A DNA stretch of 64,000 nucleotides from Nostoc sp. NMS8 (GCF_017115045.1 NZ_JABXKK010000035.1:62001-126000); one strand, 5' to 3'; positions 1-9,254 are shown, counted from the first letter of the stretch. Notes: generated from the letters alone by a model not told the origin. Program-made: numbers and translations.

Positions 1-1
1 C

Positions 2-727
2 GAACGTTTTAGCACCGTATTGGGTAACTATTTTCAGCAAATATATTACACCACAAAATACATTGGGGGACAGTCTTTCTATCGCATTCACCCTAGTGAG
101 ATACCCTCTGGAGTTACCCAACACCGATTACCATTTGAAGCAGTACCAGTTGAAGAACAGCGCCAAGCTTTAGATACACTACAAAAGTATGTGTTTGCAG
201 AAGATGCCCTAAACTTTTCACCAGAACTACTAAATAAATTAGCACCTTCCCGTTGGCGACATTGGGGTACTTCGCCACAAGTTGGCCGTTTAGATTTTCC
301 AATTCATGACTTGGTGCTATTTATGCAGGGTTCTGTATTACGAGATTTACTTTCAAGCGATCGCCTTTCTCGTCTTAAGGATATCGAACTCAAAACTCCC
401 GAAGGAAAAGCCCTGACTCTACCAGAATTATTTGACACTTTGCAGTCAGGTATTTGGACGGAAGTCATCAAACCAAAAGGTAAACCGATGAAAATTGCCA
501 GTTTGCGGCGAGGCTTGCAGCGGGAATATCTGGACATTTTAACTGGTATGGTATTGCGAAAAGAACATGTTCCAGAAGATGCTCGGACTTTAGCTTGGTA
601 TAAACTCAAACAACTAGATGAGAAACTTAAGGGAGTTAATTCCGAGGATGAATATACCAAAGCGCACTTACTAGAAACGCGCGATCGCATCGAGAAAGTT
701 TTAAATGCACCGTTGCAAGCGAATTAA
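2..727 (+). CDS. Zinc-dependent metalloprotease family protein, C-terminal part (cut by window edge)
   Basis: The reading frame is open from base 2, so the gene enters from the left; the TTG at 20 is only the first possible start codon inside the window, not the real start. About 241 C-terminal codons are visible. The stretch with QQIYYTTKYIGGQSFYR near the left edge resembles the C-terminal domain of large bacterial zinc-dependent metalloproteases of the DUF5117/DUF4953 type. The catalytic HExxH region of that family lies further upstream and is not in the window. The tail is charged and helical. A strong terminator follows the stop by 36 bases. Family assignment is from recall of the motif; the biological substrate is unknown. 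Confidence 0.7.
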   Translation, partial: ERFSTVLGNYFQQIYYTTKYIGGQSFYRIHPSEIPSGVTQHRLPFEAVPVEEQRQALDTLQKYVFAEDALNFSPELLNKLAPSRWRHWGTSPQVGRLDFPIHDLVLFMQGSVLRDLLSSDRLSRLKDIELKTPEGKALTLPELFDTLQSGIWTEVIKPKGKPMKIASLRRGLQREYLDILTGMVLRKEHVPEDARTLAWYKLKQLDEKLKGVNSEDEYTKAHLLETRDRIEKVLNAPLQAN

Positions 728-763
728 AAAAGATAGAAGTTAGTGCAAATATCGAGGGACTCA

Positions 764-799
764 GATCCCCGACTTCTTGAAGAAGTCGGGGATCTTTTT
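764..799 (+). terminator. Rho-independent terminator after the metalloprotease gene
   Basis: A stem of 13 or more perfectly paired bases (GATCCCCGACTTC with GAAGTCGGGGATC) is followed by TTTTTG on the plus strand. The stem core is shared with another hairpin at 14995-15025, so it also belongs to a dispersed palindrome family. Confidence 0.85.
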
Positions 800-851
800 G
801 TTCGTAACTCCTGTAAGGATTATGCTGTCAGATAAAAACTTGTGCTTTTTC

Positions 852-1595
852 TTAACTACTCAACGCCTTTAAAAACCTTTGCAAACTCTTAAAAACGCTG
901 GGCTTTCTCGCAGGTGTCGCATCTGTTGTTGTTTGCGGTTGTCCTTTTAAAAGAATCTGATCCAAATCATCACCCGATGGTTTTGTGGGTAACTCCGCAA
1001 TTCTTTGATATTCGCCATCGGTTTCCAGCCAAACTTCCCACTGTCCTGGGTAGCAGCGAGACAGGGCACTTTGATCGTCTATGGGACGCAAATAATAGCA
1101 GGATTCAATGGTATTGGTGAAACGCTCACGAGTTTTTCTGGCTGCATAACCAATGCCCACAACCCCAGAATCTTCTAAACGGGGATTTAACAATACTAAA
1201 GGGCGATCGCCTATTACTTCACACAACTTTTCTAACTGCGGCACTTCTACGGCAGTAGGGGCAATGAATAAGAAAATCTCATCCTCTGGCTGAATTTTTG
1301 TCTGCAAAGAAGCGGCCCTACCCGTACCAATATCCAAAATTTGAAATGGTGCATCTGCCCAATCACGACGGGCTAGGGCAGCTGCGCCAGCATCAGCAAA
1401 GAAAATCTTTAAACGGGAATCATAATCTGTAAACACGGGCAAAAATTGTTCCGCCACCGGCATATACTTCAGTTCTGGGAACAGAAACTCAACTTGCAGA
1501 CGAGTACAGCCATCTGCAAGGGCAGTTTGGACGGCTACACGAGATTGGGCGATCGCATCTTCAAGACTATTTGGAAGTTCACTCATAATCTGCAT
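852..1595 (-). CDS. DUF1995 family protein
   Basis: A 247-residue soluble protein resembling the cyanobacterial and plastid DUF1995 family (related to plant LPA3-type proteins). The N-terminal part has the typical helix with LEDAIAQSRVAVQTALADG followed by an LQVEFLFPELK-like strand, and the middle has LVLLNPRLED, both characteristic of the family. The last 40 residues are low-complexity and basic. A second ATG nine bases downstream (MSELPNS) could also be the start. It converges with the metalloprotease gene. The biochemical role of the family in cyanobacteria is not established; a link to photosystem assembly is known only for plant relatives. Confidence 0.8.
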   Translation of the reverse strand: MQIMSELPNSLEDAIAQSRVAVQTALADGCTRLQVEFLFPELKYMPVAEQFLPVFTDYDSRLKIFFADAGAAALARRDWADAPFQILDIGTGRAASLQTKIQPEDEIFLFIAPTAVEVPQLEKLCEVIGDRPLVLLNPRLEDSGVVGIGYAARKTRERFTNTIESCYYLRPIDDQSALSRCYPGQWEVWLETDGEYQRIAELPTKPSGDDLDQILLKGQPQTTTDATPARKPSVFKSLQRFLKALSS

Positions 1596-1960
1596 GGTTC
1601 TCTAGTGTCTACTCCCATTGTTTCAGTATTAGCTCTTAATTAGCAGGACTTACGCAGGTGATATCGCCTAATCCCCTGAAAACCTAGGAAGGATTTGATC
1701 AACAGCGCGGGTGAGAAATTTGCTTGTCGCCATTGTGCGATCGCCTTGACTAGTTGAGAAAATATTTTATACCAGTATATTTTCTGGTTTTTTATAACTT
1801 TAGTTATATCTCTATTGATTGTTAATAGTGTTTAGCTTGAATATTTCCCTAATATAAATCATCAAATAATTCCATTAAAATCAGTCGCCAGCAGGATGAG
1901 ACTTAGCACAATATTTTTTATACTGACAAATAAACGTTATATACAACTCAGGAACAGCTT
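1596..1960. other. Intergenic region between divergent genes
   Basis: This 365-base AT-rich stretch lies between two divergently read genes and must carry both promoters. It contains the common phrase AGGACTTACGCA at 1645-1656, also seen near 45903. I see no ORF or RNA gene. Confidence 0.5.
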
Positions 1961-2803
1961 ATGCCTATTCACAAACTTGAACATTTTGACCCCAATTATC
2001 GAGAAACCTTTGGCGGAGACGATATTAAAGCGCTGGCTCTTTATACTGAGGGAGGAGATAAAGTTGGATCGGTAGCTGATGTTTTAGTTGATGATGATGG
2101 TCATTTCCGGTATTTAATTATTGATATCAGCTTAGGTTTGGTTAGTAAGAAAATATTACTACCAATTGGTCTTACCCGGATCAATTATCAAGAAAGACGC
2201 GTTTATGTTGATGGGTTAAGTAAACAGCAAATAGATAATTTACCTGATCACAAAGAAGACGCGCTCGTTAATAGCGATTACGAAGAAAATGTACGTAGTG
2301 TATTTCGTTCTCCAACCAGCGGTGTAACTTACGATCGGGATAACTATAATTACCAGAAAGAGCCAGCTTTATACGGTTTAAAAGATAACTCCGATCAAAC
2401 TTTTAAACTTTATGAAGAACGATTAATTGCCAATAAACAGCGCATCAAAACCGGAGAAGTAACAGTTGGAAAGCACATTGAAACAGACATTGCACACGTT
2501 ACAGTACCTATTCAAAAAGAACGAGTTTTGATTGAGCGAGTTGTGCCAACAGAAGCAGGTAAAGTTATAGATCCCAATGAACTTAAGTTTCAAGAAGGGG
2601 AAGTAGCACGCATAGAAGTATACGAAGAAACGCCTGAGATACATAAGGAAGCTTTTTTGCGTGAAGAAGTTAGGATCAAAAAAGTAGTAGAACGGGATAC
2701 TGTAGAAGCACAAGATACTATTCGTCGAGAAGAGTTGGATGTTGATACAGTGGGTGATTTACATGTGCAAGACAATGGTATCGATGCACATGAAGCTATT
2801 TAA
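1961..2803 (+). CDS. PRC-barrel and DUF2382 (YsnF/AvaK-like) protein, copy 1
   Basis: A 280-residue protein with a PRC-barrel at about residues 15-90 (DKVGSVADVLVDDDGHFRYL) and a DUF2382 domain at about 149-262, rich in alternating charged beta-strand segments such as YEERLIANKQ and EEVRIKKVVERDTVEAQ. This two-domain order is that of the akinete-associated protein AvaK of heterocystous cyanobacteria and of YsnF-type general stress proteins. No signal peptide or membrane segment is seen, so it should be cytoplasmic. AGGAA lies before the ATG. It is the first of three tandem paralogues, with about 600 bases before the next, so each probably has its own promoter. Molecular function unknown. Confidence 0.85.
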   Translation: MPIHKLEHFDPNYRETFGGDDIKALALYTEGGDKVGSVADVLVDDDGHFRYLIIDISLGLVSKKILLPIGLTRINYQERRVYVDGLSKQQIDNLPDHKEDALVNSDYEENVRSVFRSPTSGVTYDRDNYNYQKEPALYGLKDNSDQTFKLYEERLIANKQRIKTGEVTVGKHIETDIAHVTVPIQKERVLIERVVPTEAGKVIDPNELKFQEGEVARIEVYEETPEIHKEAFLREEVRIKKVVERDTVEAQDTIRREELDVDTVGDLHVQDNGIDAHEAI

Positions 2804-2842
2804 TTAGCTAGTTCTTGAAGAAGAATTCAGAAGTCATAATCA

Positions 2843-2955
2843 AGACGCGACTCGAAAATACTCGCTACCGCTGCGCGATCGCAGACTCGCTTATAGCGTT
2901 GCCATGCCGTTGGCTGAGCCTCTCGTAGAGAAGGTTTTACGCTGCGCTATCCGCC
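2843..2955. repeat. Mosaic of dispersed short repeats
   Basis: Contains the blocks ACTCGCTACCGCTGCGCGAT, GCCATGCCGTTGGCTGAGCC and TACGCTGCGCTATCCG. Related blocks recur at 6661-6700, 24272-24303 and 36476-36585 in this window. No coding potential. The rest of the 2804-3417 gap is AT-rich and without ORFs; the promoter of the second paralogue should lie in its distal part. Confidence 0.7.
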
Positions 2956-3417
2956 AGTCATACAGAAAACATTGCTGAATTCTGACTCCTGAATTCTGTT
3001 CGATAAATTTGTTTAGTAGGTTTACCTGAAATGATCATATAGGCAAAGTTAATTTTTAATTCTGCCTGTATTTTTCTTATTAAATAACAAAATTACTGAG
3101 TTATTGGATAAGGTGGGAATTTTCATATTTCAAAAAAATACATCTTGATAAACTCTCTATTTATAGATTCAAAAGTTTGTAGCAATAAATATAATAATAT
3201 CTGGCAAATTCCATATATCAAATACTAGACATGTTTTTACAAAGCAAGGAAAAATCATTACGTTTTTGTGTCTCTAGTAGCTACGTTATTAACAATATCT
3301 ATAACTTTTGATTATTTAAATCTGAAAATAATTCATTCGCCAGAAAGAGGTACAAAAATAAATAAATGTATAGTTTAGTTAGTAAGAGATGAAAAAAAAA
3401 TATTTGAGGTTAAAAAA

Positions 3418-4314
3418 ATGGTTCTTTACAAACTAGAAGATTTTGAGCCTAGCTACCGTGATACCTTTGAAGGTCATGATATTAAGGGACTGGGTGTCTA
3501 TACACAAGGGACTGATGAAAAAATTGGTACTGTTAGCGATGTTTTAGTTGATGAAGAAGGTCATTTTCGCTATCTAGTACTTGACTTAGGCTTCTGGATT
3601 TTTGGTAAGAAAGTATTACTACCAATTGGTCGTACCCGTATCGATTATGGCGTTGATCGCGTATACACGGTTGGTTTGACTAGAGAACAAGCTGAAAATT
3701 TGCCTGAGTTCAATGAGCGTCAAAGCCTTGATTACGACTATGAAGAACGGGTACGTGGGGTATATCGCCAACCCACTGATTACGTTCCTGTAGAAGCTTC
3801 AGCAGCATTAGACCCTTTAGCACCACCTGTAGCACCACCTGTAGCACCATTGCCTACAACTCCCAGTCAGTCCCGTGATAGTTACACTTACGAAAATGAG
3901 CCTTCTTTATACGGGTTAAATGAGCAAGATCATCAAACTCTAAGATTGTATGAAGAACGGCTGATTGCCAGTAAACGACGCCAAAAAACTGGAGAAGTAA
4001 CTATTGGCAAACATGTTGAGACTGATACTGCACGGGTTGCAGTGCCAGTAGAAAGAGAAAGAGTTGTGATTGAACGTGTAACTCCAGCAGATGCGGGTAC
4101 GGCTGTTTCTGGGCGTGAAGCAGACTTCCGTGAAGGCGAAGTTGCTCGCATAGAAATCCACGAAGAAACTGCTGATGTTCGCAAGGAAGCATTTTTACGT
4201 GAAGAAGTCAGAGTTAGAAAAGTGGTCGATCAAGACACGGTTGAAACTCAAGAAACCGTGCGTCGTGAAGAGTTAGATGTGAATTCTGGTAATCTTCCAG
4301 TTGAAGAGCGCTAA
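3418..4314 (+). CDS. PRC-barrel and DUF2382 (YsnF/AvaK-like) protein, copy 2
   Basis: A 298-residue close paralogue of the preceding protein. The PRC-barrel is at about residues 15-95 (EKIGTVSDVLVDEEGHFRYL) and DUF2382 at about 175-290. Between them is a proline/alanine linker with repeated units (LAPPVAPPVAPLP) that copy 1 lacks. The duplication is therefore old enough for the linker to diverge while both domains stay strongly conserved. GAGG stands 10 bases before the ATG. It begins about 615 bases after copy 1. A stress or dormancy-related role is inferred only from the family. Confidence 0.85.
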   Translation: MVLYKLEDFEPSYRDTFEGHDIKGLGVYTQGTDEKIGTVSDVLVDEEGHFRYLVLDLGFWIFGKKVLLPIGRTRIDYGVDRVYTVGLTREQAENLPEFNERQSLDYDYEERVRGVYRQPTDYVPVEASAALDPLAPPVAPPVAPLPTTPSQSRDSYTYENEPSLYGLNEQDHQTLRLYEERLIASKRRQKTGEVTIGKHVETDTARVAVPVERERVVIERVTPADAGTAVSGREADFREGEVARIEIHEETADVRKEAFLREEVRVRKVVDQDTVETQETVRREELDVNSGNLPVEER

Positions 4315-4537
4315 TTAAATATAGTCATTAGTTATTGACTAATGGCTAGTAATTAATCCTATAGGGTGCAGGTGAGGCTGTTGAATTAGCTTTGCCTGTG
4401 CTTGTAATAGCAAATATCACTCTGGATATAGGTTGGATAAATGCAGCGATCGCAAACTTTTTCTATGTCTAAATAGTATCTAGGGCATTAATAGATTTTA
4501 ATTTAGCTAATTAGAAAGCATTTCGTAAACTTTGTAG

Positions 4538-5428
4538 ATGAATCGCCAACAGATGGCAAAAAATATTGTACAGGTAAACGGTAACTCTCGTATTAGCTCC
4601 TCTCTGGCAGATTTAAAACAGAGGGTGAAAAATTTTGCTGTGTTTGATAAGCAAGGTCAGCTAGTAGGAGTAGTTCATGATTTAATTGTGGATGCTCATC
4701 GTCGGCTCAACTTAGTTATATCTAAGCAGGCAAATCAACAAACTGGAGAATATGGTCAGCAGTTAGCTGATAAACATCTTTCTTTATTTCGGTTGCAGAG
4801 CCAGAGAATAAAAAAAATCGACAAGCCAACTAAATCTGTTTTCATAGACTTAAACAAATCAGAAATTGAGTATATGCCTGAATATTTAGAAACACAAACA
4901 CCAGGCGATAGTATCTCAACTGAGCAAGTAGCTAATAATCAAATTATCAATAGGCCAGTTGAACCACTGAATTTAGAACAGGTTACTGAAGAACAGATTA
5001 TTCGTCTACTAGAAGAACGACTAGTTGTTGAGAGCAGTAAGCGTAAAGTCGGTGAGGTAATTGTTCGCAAAGTAATTGAAACCCGGATGGTACAAGTTCC
5101 TGTCCGGTATGAAAAGCTGATTGTGGAGCAAATTAGCCCAGAACACAAACAACTTGCAGAAATTGATTTAGAGCAAGGAGAAATTACTGGCGTTGATTTG
5201 ACCGAAGTAGAAAAAGTTGAGGTTACACATTTTGACAACGGTTTAACGGTAAGTGGCGAATTTAGCTCGCCTAAAATTGCTAATTTATTGCTGAATGCGA
5301 TCGCACTAGAGCGAAATCACGGCTGTAAGCAGGTGCGTGTTACCATTGCTGTTGAAGATGAGTCGCACCAAAAAAAATACCAAGAGTGGTTTGACCGCTG
5401 TTCTAAAGGTCAATCACTAAAGCAATAA
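4538..5428 (+). CDS. Divergent PRC-barrel/DUF2382-like protein, copy 3
   Basis: A 296-residue protein with the same plan but strongly diverged. The N-terminal 100 residues hold a PRC-like strand set (FAVFDKQGQLVGVVHDLIVD) and the middle holds half of a DUF2382 domain (RLLEERLVVESSKRKVGEVI then VPVRYEKLIVEQISPEHKQL). The last 70 residues (about 225-296) are a different segment, ending in a basic helix, with no counterpart in the other two copies. Start is ATG 4538, or a second ATG six codons in. It ends just before a clear terminator. The adjacent placement suggests all three came from local duplication; the different tail may mark a different partner. Confidence 0.75.
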   Translation: MNRQQMAKNIVQVNGNSRISSSLADLKQRVKNFAVFDKQGQLVGVVHDLIVDAHRRLNLVISKQANQQTGEYGQQLADKHLSLFRLQSQRIKKIDKPTKSVFIDLNKSEIEYMPEYLETQTPGDSISTEQVANNQIINRPVEPLNLEQVTEEQIIRLLEERLVVESSKRKVGEVIVRKVIETRMVQVPVRYEKLIVEQISPEHKQLAEIDLEQGEITGVDLTEVEKVEVTHFDNGLTVSGEFSSPKIANLLLNAIALERNHGCKQVRVTIAVEDESHQKKYQEWFDRCSKGQSLKQ

Positions 5429-5454
5429 CAATAAGTTTCTAGCAGATAAATTAG

Positions 5455-5485
5455 TAGGGTGGGCAATGTCCACCCTATTTTTTTT
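5455..5485 (+). terminator. Rho-independent terminator after the third PRC/DUF2382 gene
   Basis: TAGGGTGG and CCACCCTA form an eight-base stem around a seven-base loop, followed immediately by a run of eight T. It lies 27 bases after the stop codon. Confidence 0.9.
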
Positions 5486-5687
5486 GCTGATTTAAGAAAA
5501 CAAAGGTGAAGTTTCTATTCCCTTGCGGGTAATTTTAACTAGGAATTGGGGATTGAGATCCCAAGCAAATCTTAAAATAATTTCTTTCCCAGTCCCCAGT
5601 CCCCGCTCCCTAATTATCTAGAGTGAATGTCTCTAAAGCAACTTAATTTACAATACTAAGCAGTTGCCGTTCTTGTAGCTACTTGCA

Positions 5688-6611
5688 ATGAAATTTCGAC
5701 TCAAGAGACTTTCACGTAAGAAACGACAGCATTTGATCCCACCTATTCAGATTCATGTTCAAGATGGAAAATTTGAGATTATGGGTATGGGTGCATGGCA
5801 TTCCTACTGGCGCGATCCCTATCATCTGCTGCTAACGATTCCCTGGATTGGCTTTATAATCCTGATTTGTACTTTCTATATAACTATTAATGCTCTATTT
5901 GCCCTAGCTTACTTGATCGGAGGAGATTGTATTGCCAACGCCCGACCTGGCTCTTTTTTAGATGTCTTTTTCTTTAGCGTGCAAACCCTAGCATCTATTG
6001 GCTATGGGGCAATGTATCCGAAAACAACTTACGCTAACATTATTGTCACCATTGAAGCAATGATCGGTTTGGTGGGAATTGCTGTGATGACAGGACTAGC
6101 GTTTGCTCGATTCTCCCGACCTACAGCCCGTGTGGTCTTTAGCCGTGTTGCTGTCATTACACCTCATAATGCGATGCCGACTCTCATATTTCGCAGCGCT
6201 AATAAGCGTCGCAATATAATTCTGGAGGCGCAGATGCGAGTCTACTTAATGCGCGACGAAGTAACCCTAGAAGGGCAGTTTATCCGTCGGTTCCACGATC
6301 TCAAACTGCTGACGAACCAAACACCTAGCTTCACGTTAAGCTGGTCAGTGATGCATGTCATTGATGAGTTTAGTCCTCTATATGGGATGACACCAGAATC
6401 CTTAACCCAGACAAATACTATTCTGATCGTCTCTTTGAGTGGCCTTGATGAAACGGTTTCACAGGTCGTCCATGCCCGTCATACTTATGGTGCTAATGAG
6501 ATTTTGTGGAACAGTCAATTTGCCGATATCTTCCACCACACACCCGATGGACATCGCTACATTGATTACAACCGTTTCCACGATGTTTTACCTTTAGATT
6601 TAGAGGAATGA
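5688..6611 (+). CDS. Inward-rectifier-type potassium channel (Kir/KirBac-like)
   Basis: A 307-residue protein with two transmembrane helices (about 46-76 and 116-140) around a pore loop whose filter is SIGYG at residues 103-107, a Ser variant of the usual TIGYG. The C-terminal 165 residues form a soluble beta-rich domain beginning FSRPTARVVFSRVAVITPHN, the linker and cytoplasmic immunoglobulin-like domain typical of Kir channels. The first 40 basic residues fit the amphipathic slide-helix region. Expected to act in the inner membrane as a K+ pore, as a tetramer. It stands alone between a terminator and a repeat. Confident as to family; gating ligand unknown. Confidence 0.92.
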   Translation: MKFRLKRLSRKKRQHLIPPIQIHVQDGKFEIMGMGAWHSYWRDPYHLLLTIPWIGFIILICTFYITINALFALAYLIGGDCIANARPGSFLDVFFFSVQTLASIGYGAMYPKTTYANIIVTIEAMIGLVGIAVMTGLAFARFSRPTARVVFSRVAVITPHNAMPTLIFRSANKRRNIILEAQMRVYLMRDEVTLEGQFIRRFHDLKLLTNQTPSFTLSWSVMHVIDEFSPLYGMTPESLTQTNTILIVSLSGLDETVSQVVHARHTYGANEILWNSQFADIFHHTPDGHRYIDYNRFHDVLPLDLEE

Positions 6612-6634
6612 AATTTATCGAACACAATTCAGGA

Positions 6635-6741
6635 GTCAGAATTAAGAATGAATTTTGACCGAAAAACCGGATAGCGCAGCGGTAGCGAGTATTTTCTAGT
6701 CGAGCTGAATTCTGACTCCTGAATTCAGGAGTCAGAATTCT
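6635..6741. repeat. Dispersed repeat with a 34-base perfect palindrome
   Basis: Bases 6707-6740 are a perfect palindrome with arms of GAATTCTGACTCCTGAA and its complement. The upstream part contains GATAGCGCAGCGGTAGCGAG, in the reverse orientation to similar blocks at 2843-2955. GAATTCTGACTCCTGAATTC also occurs at about 2978-2997. Likely a small cyanobacterial repeat able to form a cruciform or RNA hairpin. Confidence 0.75.
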
Positions 6742-6744
6742 TCT

Positions 6745-6939
6745 TCAATCGGAACTTTGATTGAGTTGTGGTTCTAAGGGTTTAACAACTACCCGACCAT
6801 TTTCAACAACAGTGCAAGTTTTAACCACGCTCTTGCTGTGGTTAACTGGCACATCCTGGTACTGGTTTTGGTGGGAGATATTTTGCTCTTGTTGTTGGTT
6901 GAGGACGACAACACAACAAGCACAGGAGGCGAAGGACAT
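6745..6939 (-). CDS. Possible small hypothetical protein (64 residues)
   Basis: An ATG-started 64-codon ORF with a cysteine-rich N-terminus (ASCACCVVV) and a polar Gln/Asn-rich middle, ending in VVVKPLEPQLNQSSD. The composition is protein-like, with a patterned VVKTCTVVENGRVVVK segment that looks like a beta hairpin. There is no good ribosome-binding site in the AT-rich upstream bases, and ORFs on the opposite strand overlap it. It is not recognised. Listed because it is the better of the competing ORFs in this otherwise empty 590-base gap. Confidence 0.35.
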   Translation of the reverse strand: MSFASCACCVVVLNQQQEQNISHQNQYQDVPVNHSKSVVKTCTVVENGRVVVKPLEPQLNQSSD

Positions 6940-7200
6940 ATAAAATATTTTGATCTCTATATCTATTATCGCTCTACTGATGCTATTTGGCGCAAAAATC
7001 TGTTACTGATATGTTTTGATAATTTAATACATCCCAAAATTTAGTTGAGTACCGATTATTGCGTATGTGCGAAACTATGGATGCAAGTACTTGCTTTCTT
7101 GTGCTTGTAACCTGTGCAAACAGGAAAGCGGTTATAGATCCCGCCCCGCTTTCCTCTCTGTCCAAACTTGTTTGGCAGGGTTAGACAGTGGGTTATTCTA

Positions 7201-8898
7201 ATGAAAAAATTTTTGAGATATCTCGGTTTAGGTTTGCTATCTACGTTCTTAACTGCTACTCCCGGATTGGGAGCTGAACGCATTAGCTTTTTTTATCCTC
7301 CCTTCGGTGACTTTTCACTATCCGTGGACTCGCTGGAAACCTTTGCGAAAGTTGGCAAAATCGATCAAGATTTTTCATTTTATGCTAATCGTGCTACTCC
7401 TGAACAACTCGCTCAACTGCGGGATCTACTCCAGCAACGCTTTAATATCACTCCTACATTAGTATCTCAAGTTACCTACTCACCTATAGGCGAGCAGTTG
7501 GTGAAACAACTAGGAAGATTACTTCTCACTGAGTCTCGAAAGAATGGCTTCTATGCCATACGTGCCTCTTTGATTTTGGCTGCTGCCGATCGCGAGGGTT
7601 TAACGGTTGTGAATTTACTGCGGAAATTTCCGAGCAATACTATCCGGGTGAATTTCACGGAGGGGTTAAGGATAGTCGATGACTTGTCACAATTGATCAA
7701 AAGAAAGGATGAGGTTTTTGCCTCTCTTCACAAAGAAGCGATCGCTCAAGCAGCCACTTCCAACATTGACTTCTCCAAACAACCAGATTTGCGATCGCCA
7801 GGAAAATTCACCTGGCAGAAAAAAAGCCTGGAGTTAAATGACATTTCTCGCTCACGCCGTCTACCTGTGGATATCTATCTGCCGTCAGCAGGTTCACAAA
7901 GTACTAAAGAACTTTCCTCACCTCCTTTTCCCCTGATTGTAATTTCTCATGGACTTGCATCAGACCGCTCTACCTTTGTCTATCTGGCTGAACATCTAGC
8001 ATCTTATGGTTTTGCCGTTGCGGTACTAGAACACCCTGGTAGTAATGCCGAACGCTTTCAGCAATATTTTGCAGGTTTGGCAGGGCCCCCAGATGCAGCA
8101 GAATTTATCAACCGACCTTTGGATATCAAATATCTACTCAATGAACTCCAGCGTCTAGATAAGTCCGATCCCACCCTCCAGGGAAAACTCAATTTTCAGC
8201 AAGTTGGGGCGATCGGTCAGTCCTTTGGTGGTTATACTGTCTTGACTCTAGCAGGAGCCAATATTAACTTTGAGCAACTAAGGCAAGATTGTAATCCCGA
8301 TAACTCATCCTTTAATTTGTCACTGTTTTTGCAGTGTCAAGCAACTGATTTACCCCCAAAGAATTACGAACTCAAAGACGATCGCATCAAGGCCATCATT
8401 GCGATTAATCCCATTGACAGTTCAGTTTTAGGTCAGGGGGGAATCAGTCAAATTAAAATTCCCGTCATGCTGGTAGCAGGTAGTCAAGATGTTTTCGCAC
8501 CACCCGTCTTTGAGCAAATTCGCCCCTTTACTTGGCTTTCTGACTCTAATAAGTACCTGGCTTTAATCGAAAACGCCACACACTTTTCAGCGATCGCCGA
8601 ACCTACTGCTCAAAACGATGTCTTACCTGTACCACCTGCCTTGCTAGGCCCCGATCGTGCTGCTGTTTATTCCTATCTCAACGCCCTCAGCGTCGCTTTT
8701 TTAGAAACCCATCTCCTCAACCGCCCTGAATACCGTTCCTATTTGCAGCCTTCCTACGGCACATTTATCAGTAAAGAGCCTCTGAATCTCAGTCTTCTAC
8801 AGTCTTTGTCGGTAGATCAGTTCCGTCAAATTTGGAGTGGGCCAACTCCCCAGGCAAGCAAACTATCAAATCCTCAACCTACTCCTACACTCCGTTAG
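7201..8898 (+). CDS. Exported alpha/beta hydrolase (DUF1400 plus platelet-activating-factor-acetylhydrolase-like)
   Basis: A 565-residue protein starting at ATG 7201, where a signal peptide begins (MKKFLRYLGLGL then cleavage near TPGLGAE). An in-frame TTG at 7168 would only add 11 residues before it and is less likely. Residues about 25-160 match the cyanobacterial DUF1400 domain that precedes hydrolase domains. The catalytic part has the oxyanion strand IVISHGLASDRSTF, the nucleophile elbow GQSFGG with Ser341, an acidic residue in AGSQDVFAP, and a late histidine in ENATHFSAI. It should act outside the cytoplasmic membrane on an ester or lipid substrate. Substrate not predictable. Confidence 0.85.
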   Translation: MKKFLRYLGLGLLSTFLTATPGLGAERISFFYPPFGDFSLSVDSLETFAKVGKIDQDFSFYANRATPEQLAQLRDLLQQRFNITPTLVSQVTYSPIGEQLVKQLGRLLLTESRKNGFYAIRASLILAAADREGLTVVNLLRKFPSNTIRVNFTEGLRIVDDLSQLIKRKDEVFASLHKEAIAQAATSNIDFSKQPDLRSPGKFTWQKKSLELNDISRSRRLPVDIYLPSAGSQSTKELSSPPFPLIVISHGLASDRSTFVYLAEHLASYGFAVAVLEHPGSNAERFQQYFAGLAGPPDAAEFINRPLDIKYLLNELQRLDKSDPTLQGKLNFQQVGAIGQSFGGYTVLTLAGANINFEQLRQDCNPDNSSFNLSLFLQCQATDLPPKNYELKDDRIKAIIAINPIDSSVLGQGGISQIKIPVMLVAGSQDVFAPPVFEQIRPFTWLSDSNKYLALIENATHFSAIAEPTAQNDVLPVPPALLGPDRAAVYSYLNALSVAFLETHLLNRPEYRSYLQPSYGTFISKEPLNLSLLQSLSVDQFRQIWSGPTPQASKLSNPQPTPTLR

Positions 8899-9129
8899 TT
8901 ATAGTGATAGAACTTACGCTTGGTTAAGGTTTTTTGATGAAAATCATAGATTATAAAGACATGATATAGCGGTTCCTACTCAGATGCGGTAAAAAATTAG
9001 ATCGCAAGGTATAAGGGCAATTCATGTAGACGCGTACCCCTGCGGGGAAGCAAGCTACGCAAAGCATCTTGTCGAGTTAACAGCTTCACGCAGGGTACAT
9101 TGGTGTCAACTTAACGCAAAACCGATCGT
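8899..9129. other. Intergenic, dispersed repeat phrases
   Basis: Contains GTAGACGCGTACCCCTGCGG and AAGCAAGCTACGCAAAGCAT blocks of the same small-repeat family that invades the Uma2 pseudogene at 22.9 kb. No coding potential seen. Confidence 0.5.
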
Positions 9130-9254
9130 CCGCCGGGAATTCAAATTCCTGCCTCATAGCTAAAGTCATCTGAAGATGACTAAATATCGCCAAAAATCTC
9201 CAGTCTACTTCAGTAGACTTAAGCTATTAGCCAGATAATTTATTCTCTGGCGGG
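9130..9254. repeat. MITE-like palindromic element with internal hairpins
   Basis: About 125 bases bounded by imperfect inverted ends, CCGCCGGGAATTCAAATT on the left and AATTTATTCTCTGGCGGG on the right. Inside are two perfect palindromes, AGTCATCTGAAGATGACT (9164-9181) and AGTCTACTTCAGTAGACT (9202-9219). The architecture suggests a small non-autonomous element or structured RNA. It lies just after the stop of the HlyD gene and could serve as its 3-prime end. Confidence 0.65.

Noticed and set aside
6761..7044. Two overlapping plus-strand ORFs
   Set aside because: Trp-rich or Leu-rich reading of AT-rich DNA; the minus-strand ORF at 6745-6939 is more plausible.
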